Positions 1-8,112 of a stretch of 42,820 nt of DNA are shown one piece after another; position 1 is the stretch's first letter; every line of letters starts with the position of its first letter. Source of the DNA: GCA-001735895 sp964651385 (GTDB taxonomy: Bacteria; Pseudomonadota; Gammaproteobacteria; GCA-001735895). The stretch is taken from assembly GCA_964651385.1 (NCBI GenBank), contig CAZYYM010000021.1, forward strand, positions 1-42,820, read 5' to 3'. Below the pieces are notes generated by a model. The model was not told the DNA's origin, searched no databases, and saw nothing but the letters and a program-made list of their open reading frames with translations. The translations under genes were made by a program, and so were the position numbers.

Positions 1-1
1 C

Positions 2-145
2 TTGGTGCTGCAGGCAGAATACGATATAAGAACTCTCCGGGAACTTATGGGCCACAAGGATATACGAACCACACAGATTTACACCCATACACTAGAAAGG
101 GATGGCAACGCTGTAAAAAGCCCACCGGATGCACTTCCAGGTTAG
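2..145 (+). CDS. intI: Integron-type tyrosine recombinase, C-terminal fragment
   Basis: Only the last 47 codons lie in the window; the gene continues off the left edge. The peptide has the C-terminal signature of tyrosine recombinases: LRELMGHKD followed by TTQIYTH, giving the conserved second His and the nucleophilic Tyr about nine residues apart. The tail (VKSPPDALPG) matches the end of integron integrases, where a GVRSPLDAL-like tail is typical, better than that of phage or XerC/D enzymes. IntI recombines attI with attC to capture gene cassettes. In known integrons attI and the cassette array lie on the 5' side of intI, so any array would be to the left of this window. Family assignment is fairly secure; IntI versus a related integrase rests on the tail alone. 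Confidence 0.8.
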   Translation: MVLQAEYDIRTLRELMGHKDIRTTQIYTHTLERDGNAVKSPPDALPG

Positions 146-244
146 CAGGTATATTCCCCAGCCCGAAAAAACCCACCAGTTACCTGCCTCCAACGCGTGA
201 GATATAATTCTAAAACCACCCCTAAAAAATAATCCCGCTATGCG

Positions 245-250
245 TATAAT
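245..250 (+). promoter_or_regulatory. Candidate -10 box upstream of the ABC-F gene
   Basis: A perfect TATAAT lies 26 bases before the chosen start codon of the ABC-F gene; a second TATAAT is at 203-208. Neither has a good -35 hexamer at 16-18 bp (the second has TTACCT at 180-185). This is weak evidence for a promoter that starts the housekeeping block after the integrase gene. Confidence 0.3.
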
Positions 251-276
251 AGCGCCTCGGAATTTTGACTTGCCTT

Positions 277-2142
277 ATGAACCTGGTAACTGCTAAAAAT
301 ATCTATCACAGCTTTGGCGATCACCCTCTGCTCGACAAAACAAATTTTTCTATAGAAACGGGCGAGCGGGTTTGTCTGGTCGGCCGCAATGGTACGGGTA
401 AGTCAACTCTTTTAAAAATTATCGCGGGGCATGTCAAGGCCGACGACGGTGAAATGGTTTATGCGCGCGATCTGAAAATATCTGAGCTTAAACAGGAAGT
501 GCCGGAGGATATGCATGGCAGTGTTTACGACTGCGTCGCAGCAGGTATCGGGGAACTGGCAAAAATCATCACCCAGTGGCATCACCTGGCTCAGCAAGCA
601 GCAACCGACGCTTCGATTCTCAAGCGACTGCAACAGGTGCAGGATGATATCGAATCGAACAATGCCTGGAACCTGGAATACCGGATTTCGACGATCATAT
701 CCAGACTTGGACTGCCGGCCGATGCACAATTCAGCGCATTATCGGGTGGCATGAAACGCCGGGTGCTACTGGGCCAGGCATTAGTCGCCGAACCCGACTT
801 GCTTTTACTCGACGAACCGACCAATCATCTCGATATCGATTCCATCATCTGGCTGGAAGAATTTTTAATCCAGTTCAAGGGCAGTCTGCTATTTATCACC
901 CACGACCGCTCATTCCTGCAGGCACTGGCTACCCGCATTCTCGATCTTGATCGTGGTCAATTAACCAGTTGGCCGGGCAGTTATCAAAAATATTGCGATT
1001 CCAAGCAGGCCCAACTCGATAACGAAGCCACGCATAATGCCCTGTTTGACAAAAAGCTGGCACAGGAGGAAGTCTGGATTCGACAGGGAATCAAAGCGCG
1101 AAGAACCCGTAACGAGGGTCGTGTTCGGGCACTTAAAAAGCTCCGCGAGGAGCGTTCGCAGCGACGTGATGTTACCGGCAAGGCAAAAATTGTGGCCCAG
1201 AAATCCGAACAGTCCGGCAAAATTGTTATCGAAGCGGACAATGTCACCTACACCTGGCCGAACAAATCCATAGCCTGTGGTTTTAACTGCAAGATTATGC
1301 GCGGTGAAAAAATTGGTATTATCGGCCCGAATGGTTGCGGCAAGTCGACCTTGATTCAATTATTGCTCAAACAACTGGCGCCACAGCAAGGTAGCGTGAG
1401 CACCGGCACCAAACTTGAGATTGCTTATTTTGATCAACATCGTGAAGTCCTTGATCAGAATAAAACAGTTCGTGAAAACCTTGCCAGCAATAGTGACGAG
1501 GTCACCATAAACGGTCGCTCCAAACACATCATCAGCTATTTGAAGGACTTCCTCTTCAACGAAAAACAGATTCGCATGCCGGTTAAAGCGCTGTCGGGTG
1601 GCGAGCGTAATCGCCTGTTACTGGCTCGCCTGTTTACGCGCTCCTTCAACCTGCTGGTAATGGACGAACCAACCAACGATCTCGATATGGATACGCTGGA
1701 ATTGCTCGAAGAAATGCTTATCGAGTATACCGGTACTTTGATTCTGGTCAGCCACGACCGCCAGTTCATCGACAATACCGTGACCAGTACGCTGGTGTTC
1801 GATGCACCCGGTGTCGTAAATGAGTATGTGGGTGGCTACGATGACTGGTTGAGACAACGCCCTGAAGCGCCTGATTTGAAAAATCCAGTCAAGACTATAA
1901 AACAGGCCGAATCACCGAAACAGGCGCCAAAACTCGATCAGGTACAGCAAAAAGAGTTAAAAGCCCTGCCCGTAAAAATCGATAAACTGGAAAAAAAAAT
2001 TGCCTCGATTCATCAACATTTTGCCGAACCGGGATTTTTCCAGCAGGCGGAAGACATTGTTCAAGAACAACAGATTTTACTCAAAGGCTATGAAAAGGAA
2101 TTGCAGGTTCTTTTTGATCGATGGGAGGAGTTAGAGGGATAA
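277..2142 (+). CDS. uup: ABC-F family ATPase, Uup-like
   Basis: A soluble duplicated ABC ATPase of 621 residues. The first cassette has Walker A GRNGTGKST at 36-44, signature LSGG at 155-158 and Walker B LLLLDEPTNHLD near 175-186. The second has Walker A GPNGCGKST at 350-358, then LSGGERNR and LLVMDEPTNDLD. A charged linker (about 250-310) and a C-terminal coiled coil with many Lys, Glu and Gln follow the Uup pattern. There are no membrane segments. Uup proteins bind DNA and ribosomes and limit precise transposon excision; other ABC-F proteins act on ribosomes. A longer frame opens at a TTG at 265, but the ATG at 277 gives the family-like N-terminus, an ABC strand at once followed by FGDHPLLD. 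The gene is complete and stands before the pcnB-folK block. Confidence 0.9.
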   Translation: MNLVTAKNIYHSFGDHPLLDKTNFSIETGERVCLVGRNGTGKSTLLKIIAGHVKADDGEMVYARDLKISELKQEVPEDMHGSVYDCVAAGIGELAKIITQWHHLAQQAATDASILKRLQQVQDDIESNNAWNLEYRISTIISRLGLPADAQFSALSGGMKRRVLLGQALVAEPDLLLLDEPTNHLDIDSIIWLEEFLIQFKGSLLFITHDRSFLQALATRILDLDRGQLTSWPGSYQKYCDSKQAQLDNEATHNALFDKKLAQEEVWIRQGIKARRTRNEGRVRALKKLREERSQRRDVTGKAKIVAQKSEQSGKIVIEADNVTYTWPNKSIACGFNCKIMRGEKIGIIGPNGCGKSTLIQLLLKQLAPQQGSVSTGTKLEIAYFDQHREVLDQNKTVRENLASNSDEVTINGRSKHIISYLKDFLFNEKQIRMPVKALSGGERNRLLLARLFTRSFNLLVMDEPTNDLDMDTLELLEEMLIEYTGTLILVSHDRQFIDNTVTSTLVFDAPGVVNEYVGGYDDWLRQRPEAPDLKNPVKTIKQAESPKQAPKLDQVQQKELKALPVKIDKLEKKIASIHQHFAEPGFFQQAEDIVQEQQILLKGYEKELQVLFDRWEELEG

Positions 2143-2227
2143 TCGAAATATCACCTCTCAATCTTATAGCTACATTCAGCCGATGTAATGCTATCATCCG
2201 CCCATTAATAAGAATTTAGATAACACA

Positions 2228-3526
2228 GTGAGTAATAGAGAGAGTCATTCTAACCAATTAACGATAATTCCCCGAGATCAACATAAAATATCCAGAAAAT
2301 CGATATCTGAAGCCGCTTTAAAGGTTTTATATCGCCTCGACAAATCAGGACATAGAGCCTGTCTTGTCGGTGGAGGGGTTCGTGATTTGCTGCTGGACAG
2401 GCGGCCAAAAGACTTCGACGTCGCTACCGATGCAACGCCGGAGCAGATTCGTGAGCTATTTCGAAACAGTCGTATTATCGGCAGGCGATTTCGCCTGGTT
2501 CATATTCGTTTCGGACGCGAAATCATAGAAGTAGCCACTTTTCGCGGCCATTCGGACGATTCACCCCGCTCTGAACTCAATACCGAAGGTCGTATTGTGC
2601 GCGACAATACCTTCGGCGAAATCGAAGAAGACGCTATTCGTCGTGACTTCACCGCCAATGCGCTCTATTACGACATCAACGATTTTTCCATACTCGACTA
2701 TGCGAATGGGCTTGCCGATATTGAATCACGCACTTTACGCATGATCGGGAATGCCGAAACCCGATATCAGGAAGACCCGGTACGCATGTTACGCGCGGTT
2801 CGATTTGCCGCCAAACTCGATTTTTATATCGAGGAAAATGCCGCTAAAGCAATTTTCGATTGTGCGCCATTGCTTGCCAGCATCCCGCCAGCCAGATTAT
2901 TCGATGAAATAGTTAAACTGTTCCATTCGGGCAACGCCAGTCGCGTGTTCGAGTTATTAAGGCATTTCGGACTATTGCAATTTCTGGTTCCGGCACTCGA
3001 TCGCTGGATCAGCAATAACCCCGATGCTGAAATGCTTGATTTTATCGACCAGTCGCTGGTTAACACCGATATTCGCGTCAATAATCAACTGCATGTGTCG
3101 CCGGCTTTTATCTTTGCAGTATTGCTCTGGCCGGTAGTTCATCAGCGGGCTGGGGAGCTGCAATCCAGTACGATGAAGGCTATTCCTGCGCTCAATCAGG
3201 CCGGTAGCGAGGTTATCTCACAACAGGTTAAACACATTGCCATTCCCAGACGATATTCTCAGATATCGAAGGACATCTGGTCATCGCAACCCCGGTTTCA
3301 TCGCACCAAAGGTAAATATCCGCTGCGACTCATTGGGTATCCCAGTTTTCGCGCCGCTTACGACTTCATGTGTATACAGGGAATGGTGGGCCTGATGCCG
3401 AGCGACCTTTGTCAATGGTGGACCGAATTTCAGGTCAATAGCAAACCCGATGATTCGGTACGACCTCGCCGTGACAAACGCCGGGGCTCGGAGCGTCGGC
3501 GAAAGCAAGTCAATCATGTCGGTTGA
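2228..3526 (+). CDS. pcnB: Poly(A) polymerase I
   Basis: A class II nucleotidyltransferase that adds poly(A) tails to RNA 3' ends and promotes RNA decay. The N-terminal catalytic domain shows LVGGGVRDLLL (GGG at 48-50) and KDFDVATDA (metal-binding Asp 62 and Asp 64), then RRDFTANALYYD and EDPVRMLRAVRFAAKLDF, the standard head and neck motifs shared with CCA-adding enzymes. The C-terminus is long and very basic (RRDKRRGSERRRKQ), as in PcnB and unlike CCA enzymes. The 432-residue length is normal. The start is GTG. It overlaps folK by 11 bp, the usual gammaproteobacterial arrangement, so the two are probably translationally coupled. Confidence 0.95.
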   Translation: MSNRESHSNQLTIIPRDQHKISRKSISEAALKVLYRLDKSGHRACLVGGGVRDLLLDRRPKDFDVATDATPEQIRELFRNSRIIGRRFRLVHIRFGREIIEVATFRGHSDDSPRSELNTEGRIVRDNTFGEIEEDAIRRDFTANALYYDINDFSILDYANGLADIESRTLRMIGNAETRYQEDPVRMLRAVRFAAKLDFYIEENAAKAIFDCAPLLASIPPARLFDEIVKLFHSGNASRVFELLRHFGLLQFLVPALDRWISNNPDAEMLDFIDQSLVNTDIRVNNQLHVSPAFIFAVLLWPVVHQRAGELQSSTMKAIPALNQAGSEVISQQVKHIAIPRRYSQISKDIWSSQPRFHRTKGKYPLRLIGYPSFRAAYDFMCIQGMVGLMPSDLCQWWTEFQVNSKPDDSVRPRRDKRRGSERRRKQVNHVG

Positions 3527-4004
3527 AGAAGTTCATATCGGTATCGGCAGCAACATCGGCGATTCCCTCACCATTGTTCACCAGGCAATTAGTTGCCTGG
3601 CAAAATTGCCGAAATCAAGCTTAAAAAGTCAGTCTTCCCTGTACCGCAGCGAACCGCTTAGCGACATTCCACAGGATGATTTTGTTAATGCCGTTGTCGC
3701 TCTCGAAACCAGTCTCGAACCGATGGAGTTATTGCTTGAACTGCAAGCGATAGAACACGCCTTTTACCGCCAGCGCGATCCGAAATTACGATGGGCGCCG
3801 AGAACATTAGATCTGGACATCATTCTGTTTGGTTCTCGCAGTATCGGAGACGGTCACCTGAAAGTACCCCACCCTGAAATGCAAAATCGCCTGTTTGTGC
3901 TCAAACCCATGTTTGAAATCAGCGGTGATCTGTATATTCCGGGTCTTGGTAGCTTGCAATACCTGATTAGCCAGGCGCCTGATATGGATATCACCGTCAT
4001 ATAA
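3516..4004 (+). CDS. folK: 2-amino-4-hydroxy-6-hydroxymethyldihydropteridine pyrophosphokinase
   Basis: HPPK transfers pyrophosphate from ATP to 6-hydroxymethyl-7,8-dihydropterin, the step before dihydropteroate synthase in folate synthesis. The 162-residue protein opens with the family strand HIGIGSNIGDS. It carries the signature RWAPRTLDLDIILFG with metal-binding Asp 99 and Asp 101, then VPHPEMQNRLFVLKPM. The frame is open back to 3450, but the ATG at 3516 gives the normal N-terminus and an 11-bp overlap with pcnB. It is followed by a deoxynucleoside kinase gene and panB, so folate and pantothenate synthesis genes are grouped. Confidence 0.95.
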   Translation: MSVEEVHIGIGSNIGDSLTIVHQAISCLAKLPKSSLKSQSSLYRSEPLSDIPQDDFVNAVVALETSLEPMELLLELQAIEHAFYRQRDPKLRWAPRTLDLDIILFGSRSIGDGHLKVPHPEMQNRLFVLKPMFEISGDLYIPGLGSLQYLISQAPDMDITVI

Positions 4005-4049
4005 CCCCTGACTACGCCTTAATTAACCGGAACCTGAATCAGATCCAGT

Positions 4050-4697
4050 ATGCAGAATCAGCACCGATATATAGTCATCGAAGGACCCATTGGCGTTGGT
4101 AAAACCAGCCTGGCGAAAAAACTGGCTTACAGCTTCGGCTATGAGCTCTTACTGGAGAAGGCTGAAGAAAACCCGTTTCTTGCCCAGTTTTACCGGAATC
4201 CACGACAATTTGCTTTGTCGACACAACTTTCATTTCTTATGCAGCGGACGCAACAGGTGCAAAGCTTTCGCCAGACAGATTTATTCCAGAACTCACACGT
4301 TGCAGACTTCATCATCGATAAAGACCGTTTGTTTGCAGAACTGACCCTTGATAACGACGAGCATAAACTGTATCAGCAGATTTTTGATCACCTGACTATC
4401 GACGCACCGCGTCCCGACCTGGTGATATATTTGCAGGCATCCACCAATATTCTTCGCGAACGCATCGCCAGGCGTGGTATCGACTACGAGCAGCAGATTA
4501 ATGACGAATTCCTGCTGCAATTGTCGGATTCCTACACTCGGTTTTTTTATGACTACGAAGACAGCGCGCTACTGACCGTAAACACACAATCGATAGACCT
4601 GATCAAAAATGGGCAGGACTATGCGGCACTGCTGACAGAAATAGAACAAATCCGCTCTGGACGACATTATTTCAATCAGTCATCATTCCCCTATTAA
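4050..4697 (+). CDS. Deoxynucleoside kinase (deoxyadenosine/deoxyguanosine kinase family)
   Basis: A salvage kinase of 215 residues that phosphorylates deoxynucleosides. It has an N-terminal P-loop EGPIGVGKTS (11-20) and the family block FALSTQLSFLMQR. The segment ADFIIDKDRLFA corresponds to the DRS-like motif, and the lid arginines are in RERIARRGIDYEQ. It has no signal peptide or membrane segment. Many gammaproteobacteria place such a gene between folK and panB, exactly as here, 12 bp before panB. Which deoxynucleoside it prefers cannot be read from the sequence. Confidence 0.88.
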   Translation: MQNQHRYIVIEGPIGVGKTSLAKKLAYSFGYELLLEKAEENPFLAQFYRNPRQFALSTQLSFLMQRTQQVQSFRQTDLFQNSHVADFIIDKDRLFAELTLDNDEHKLYQQIFDHLTIDAPRPDLVIYLQASTNILRERIARRGIDYEQQINDEFLLQLSDSYTRFFYDYEDSALLTVNTQSIDLIKNGQDYAALLTEIEQIRSGRHYFNQSSFPY

Positions 4698-4709
4698 TCG
4701 GGAGTTGAT

Positions 4710-5528
4710 ATGTATTTACCCAAACCCCTGGAAGACGTAATTACCGTAACCTATTTGAAGAATCTCAAGCAGCAGGGCGAAAAATTCGCCTGCCTGACCG
4801 CTTATGACTACAGCTTTGCCAAACTCGTCGAGCAATGCGGCGTCGAAGTGGTACTTGTTGGTGATTCACTGGGCATGGTGATACAAGGGCACAACACGAC
4901 CATACCGGTGACGCTCGATCATATAAAGTATCACGCTACTACGGTCAGAGCCGGCCTGGACAAAGCCATGCTGATGGTCGACATGCCCTTCGGTTCGCTC
5001 AACTCACCGCAGCAGTCGCTGGATAATGCCAGTGAGCTGCTACAGGCCAGTGAGGCGCAAGTGATCAAACTCGAAGGGGGAATCACGCAGATTAAAACGG
5101 TCGAAATGCTTTCGGCTTTTGGCATCGCAACCTGTGCACATCTCGGCCTGCAACCACAGCTGGTTAACAAACTCGGGGGTTACAGAGTACAGGGGAAAAC
5201 CAGATCAGCCGCCGAACAAATGGTTGCCACCGCAATCGATCTTGAATCTGCGGGCGCCGATATATTACTACTCGAGTGCGTCCCGGCAACACTTGCAGCG
5301 GAAATTACAAAAACCCTGGAAATTCCGGTAATCGGCATAGGCGCCGGTGCTGAAGTTGATGGCCAGATTCTGGTATTGCACGATATACTCAACGTCACCG
5401 TGGGGAAGAAACCGAAATTTTCAAAGAATTTTATGGAAGGTCAATCGAGTATTCAGGCAGCCATCAGTCTCTACGTCAGTGAAGTCAAATGTGGCCGGTT
5501 CCCCGATAAGACGCATAGCTTTTTGTAA
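4710..5528 (+). CDS. panB: 3-methyl-2-oxobutanoate hydroxymethyltransferase
   Basis: Makes ketopantoate from alpha-ketoisovalerate and 5,10-methylene-tetrahydrofolate, the first step to pantothenate and CoA. The 272-residue TIM-barrel shows the metal-binding blocks LVGDSLGMV (Asp 52), MVDMPFGS (Asp 91) and IKLEGG (Glu 122), and the later VIGIGAGAEVDGQILVLHD block. A GGGAG ribosome site (bases 4702-4706 region) precedes the ATG. The stop codon shares one base with the start of panC, so the two are almost certainly cotranscribed and coupled. No panD is present next to panC. Confidence 0.96.
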   Translation: MYLPKPLEDVITVTYLKNLKQQGEKFACLTAYDYSFAKLVEQCGVEVVLVGDSLGMVIQGHNTTIPVTLDHIKYHATTVRAGLDKAMLMVDMPFGSLNSPQQSLDNASELLQASEAQVIKLEGGITQIKTVEMLSAFGIATCAHLGLQPQLVNKLGGYRVQGKTRSAAEQMVATAIDLESAGADILLLECVPATLAAEITKTLEIPVIGIGAGAEVDGQILVLHDILNVTVGKKPKFSKNFMEGQSSIQAAISLYVSEVKCGRFPDKTHSFL

Positions 5529-6382
5529 TGGAGCAGGCAACCTCAGTCGTCGAGCTGCGTCAATATGCACAACACTGGAAGGATCACCACGAATCTATAG
5601 CCTTTATTCCGACAATGGGGAATTTACACGCGGGTCATTTATCGCTCATCGAAAAAGGTCAATCGCTTTGCGACCGAACCATTTGCAGTATATTCGTCAA
5701 CCCCATGCAATTTGGCGCTAACGAAGATTTTAACCATTATCCGCGTACACTTGATCAGGATTTACAACGGCTGAAAGACATCGGTTGCGATCTGGTTTAT
5801 CTGCCGACTGCCTCGGAGCTCTATCCCGAAGGGCTGGAGCACATAACACATATTCAGGTGACAGATCTGACCGATCGTTGGGAAGCAAGCCATCGTCCCG
5901 GACATTTTACCGGTGTCGCCACCATCGTTCTCAAGCTCTTCAATATTGTCAAACCCGATGTTTCGGTTTTCGGTAAAAAAGATTATCAACAATATCGTGT
6001 CATTCATAAAATGGTCTCCGACCTGAACCTCGATGTCGAAATTATCGGCGCCGATACAACCCGTGAGCCGTCAGGTCTAGCCACGAGTTCGCGGAATCAG
6101 TACCTAAATTCCGAGCAAACAAAAATTGCCGCGCTTATTTTTAAAACCCTGCAAAGTACAGCCGAACGAGTTAAAGCTGGTAAAAAAGACTACGCCAGCC
6201 TTGAAAATGACGCCATTGATTTACTCAACCGGGCGGGTTTCAACACCGACTATTTTAGAATTTGCAATTCAAACACACTTGAACCGGCCGCCACCGATGA
6301 CAAAAAGCTGGTCATTCTGGCGACGGCGGCGATGGGCGAAACTCGCTTACTCGATAATATTGAAGTCGACCTGTGGCATTGA
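5528..6382 (+). CDS. panC: Pantothenate synthetase
   Basis: Condenses pantoate and beta-alanine with ATP to form pantothenate. The 284-residue protein has the nucleotidyltransferase HIGH-like motif PTMGNLHAGHLSLI (His 34 and His 37). The pantoate-binding segment FVNPMQFGANEDF follows, then FGKKDYQQ. The KMSKS-like region is REPSGLATSSRNQYL, with the Ser-Ser-Arg-Asn signature. The ATG overlaps the panB stop by one base. The gene ends 12 bp before the convergent WYL regulator, with no clear terminator between them. All key motifs are intact. Confidence 0.96.
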   Translation: MEQATSVVELRQYAQHWKDHHESIAFIPTMGNLHAGHLSLIEKGQSLCDRTICSIFVNPMQFGANEDFNHYPRTLDQDLQRLKDIGCDLVYLPTASELYPEGLEHITHIQVTDLTDRWEASHRPGHFTGVATIVLKLFNIVKPDVSVFGKKDYQQYRVIHKMVSDLNLDVEIIGADTTREPSGLATSSRNQYLNSEQTKIAALIFKTLQSTAERVKAGKKDYASLENDAIDLLNRAGFNTDYFRICNSNTLEPAATDDKKLVILATAAMGETRLLDNIEVDLWH

Positions 6383-6394
6383 GTTGTTAGACTA

Positions 6395-7375
6395 CTAGCT
6401 GTGCGGATGGTAAAGCACCCGCATAGCGTCGATGCGATCGATGAGCTTCTCGCGTAAGTCCATTGGCTCGATTACTTCCACGTCATTGCCGTGTTTTAAT
6501 ATATCCATGACTAACTCGGTATCCTCGCTATAGGGAATTCGCAGAAGATAATAACCCTGCTCATCATAGCAGCCCGATTGCCGGGGATGCCATTTTTCTC
6601 TCGATACCCATCGCGCCAGCATCGGGCTAAAACGCAAAACAGCCTCATAAGTACCGGAACCTGAAAAAATGCCGTAGCCGCTTTCGAGCTGTTCGGTCAA
6701 TTGTACCTCTTCAACATCCTTTGCGGTTTGCTCAAGAATTCTGACCGATTGAATAGCATCGAGTGCAAAGCTGCGCAAGTCCATTCGCCAGTGACACCAA
6801 CTGTCCAGATACCAGTTGTCACGGTAATAAATGAGTCGCTGCGGTGAAATGTCACGCTCGCTTTCACTATCGGTCTGGCGACTGTAATAATTGATATGTA
6901 TTCGTTGACGCGATAACAATGCTCGACTAATAACTTGAAAGTTTTCATTGTTATAAGTTTTTGCCGCGGCAGGAAGAATTCGAATCCGCCGCGCTATTTC
7001 ATCGACGCTATGATCACCCTCGTCGAGTAATACGCGAATGCGGGTGCGCAAAGGCTCAATATGGTTCGACAACACGCCCGGCTGTAAATTCTTCAGCAGT
7101 GCATCCATACTCAATAAGGCCTGAATTTCTGAGGTATTAAACCATAGACCGGGCAACTGGTACTGATTTGCACCCGGTTCGGCACTGTCATAACGATACC
7201 CGTGCAATTCATGGTCCCAGATTATGGGCGCGCCAAGCCGATCACGTAAGTATTCCAGATCCCGTTTAAAAGTAGCCGGTGAAATTTCGAGCGTCTCGAG
7301 AAACTGTGCTCGTGTTACCGCACGCTGCCGGTTCAACAGGCCATCAATCACATGAAATCGTTCGGTTCGATCCAT
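6395..7375 (-). CDS. WYL-domain transcriptional regulator (YafY type)
   Basis: A 326-residue ligand-responsive DNA-binding protein. The N-terminus is a DeoR-like winged helix-turn-helix (about 5-50; VTRAQFLETLEISPATFKRDLEYL). The middle holds the WYL domain with RDNWYLDSWCH (Trp-Tyr-Leu at 188-190). A WCX-type C-terminal extension follows. A ribosome site AGGAGTGAATT precedes the ATG. It is divergent from a cupin-like gene, and the space between contains a strong palindrome, so autoregulation and control of the cupin gene are likely. The ligand is unknown; WYL domains in other families bind nucleotides, nucleic acid ends or small effectors. Confidence 0.88.
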   Translation of the reverse strand: MDRTERFHVIDGLLNRQRAVTRAQFLETLEISPATFKRDLEYLRDRLGAPIIWDHELHGYRYDSAEPGANQYQLPGLWFNTSEIQALLSMDALLKNLQPGVLSNHIEPLRTRIRVLLDEGDHSVDEIARRIRILPAAAKTYNNENFQVISRALLSRQRIHINYYSRQTDSESERDISPQRLIYYRDNWYLDSWCHWRMDLRSFALDAIQSVRILEQTAKDVEEVQLTEQLESGYGIFSGSGTYEAVLRFSPMLARWVSREKWHPRQSGCYDEQGYYLLRIPYSEDTELVMDILKHGNDVEVIEPMDLREKLIDRIDAMRVLYHPHS

Positions 7376-7385
7376 AATTCACTCC

Positions 7386-7414
7386 TGGCTCATGCTATGA
7401 GCCACTACCAGTGG
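7386..7414. promoter_or_regulatory. Candidate WYL-regulator operator (two overlapping inverted repeats)
   Basis: Between the divergent WYL regulator and cupin genes, 7386-7404 is a perfect dyad: arms TGGCTCAT and ATGAGCCA with a 3-base centre. It shares bases with a second dyad at 7402-7414 (CCACT, 3 bases, AGTGG). The first lies directly upstream of the regulator's ribosome site, where a bound repressor would block its own transcription. The symmetry is seen in the sequence; binding by this regulator is inferred. Confidence 0.6.
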
Positions 7415-7450
7415 ATAATAACATGATCGAATTCATCAACAGGAAAGAAG

Positions 7451-7984
7451 ATGTCGTTATTCAGCCAATTGCTTTTCAAAATATCCGCATTCTGTCGCTG
7501 CCGAGTCATCAATGGTCCGGATCAGACGCCTTATCTCGAGCGTTACCAATTGCTAAATCTGCCTTTCGGCTACCGGGTTTACCTGCATCGCTTCGTTGCC
7601 AGCGACCCAGGAAGGGGTTTACATAATCATCCGTGGAGTCGCGCTGTTTCCTTCGTCCTGAGTGGCCAATATGAAGAAATTCGCATGATGGATGCAAACC
7701 ACAATAATGACGTCATCACAAGAATGGTCGGTTCAGGTAGCTTAAACTGGATTAATGGTAGTATCTTCCATCGAATCAATTTGGTAGAAAACCGCGAATG
7801 CTGGACGCTGTTTATCCATAGTCAAAACGCGCAATCCTGGGGCTTTATACAAAGGGATGATCGGCAGTTTGCCTTTCACGATCACAATCAGGTGGTTCAG
7901 CAGGCGAGCAATCCACTATGGTGGAGGACTGCCAGTAAACCTTTTCGCTGTCCCGAAATGCGCAAACCCCTGATGAAATATTGA
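7451..7984 (+). CDS. Cupin-fold hypothetical protein
   Basis: A 177-residue soluble protein of unknown function. The stretch HNHPW (His 58 and His 60) followed by SFVLSGQYEE and later FHRINL resembles the two cupin motifs, where His, His, Glu and a distal His bind a metal ion. Tryptophans are frequent near the C-terminus (WSRAV, NPLWWRT). A purine-rich site (AGGAAAGAAG) precedes the ATG at 7451. It is divergent from the WYL regulator and shares a palindromic control region with it, so it is the best candidate for that regulator's target. Cupin fold is likely; the substrate is unknown. Confidence 0.65.
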   Translation: MSLFSQLLFKISAFCRCRVINGPDQTPYLERYQLLNLPFGYRVYLHRFVASDPGRGLHNHPWSRAVSFVLSGQYEEIRMMDANHNNDVITRMVGSGSLNWINGSIFHRINLVENRECWTLFIHSQNAQSWGFIQRDDRQFAFHDHNQVVQQASNPLWWRTASKPFRCPEMRKPLMKY

Positions 7985-7995
7985 TCACCGCTGAT

Positions 7996-8112
7996 CTATT
8001 TTCCGGTGATTCCTGCAGTCAGGGCAAAACGCATGGCTTCATCGATGCGCATCTCACAGGGGCTTAAATCTTTACATTGTACGTTATTATAAATCAAGAC
8101 TTCAGCCGGCTT
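7996..8112 (-). pseudogene. Short coding remnant after the hydroxyacid dehydrogenase stop
   Basis: Directly after the TGA of the downstream-facing dehydrogenase gene, and in the same frame, 38 sense codons run to a TAG at 7996-7998. The peptide (KPAEVLIYNNVQCKDL, then SPCEMRIDEAMRFALTAGITGK) reads like real protein. The dehydrogenase itself already ends at a natural family C-terminus (VVRPRLGY). I read the extra stretch as the surviving C-terminus of another gene fused next to it by a deletion. I do not recognise the family. An alternative is a chance open frame. Confidence 0.35.

Noticed and set aside
961..1359. Minus-strand open frame of 132 codons inside the ABC-F gene
   Set aside because: Antisense shadow of a gene with complete ABC motifs.
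7984..8010. Terminator hairpin (ATCACCG / CGGTGAT) between convergent genes
   Set aside because: Seven-base stem with a 13-base loop and no U tract on either strand; not supported as a terminator.
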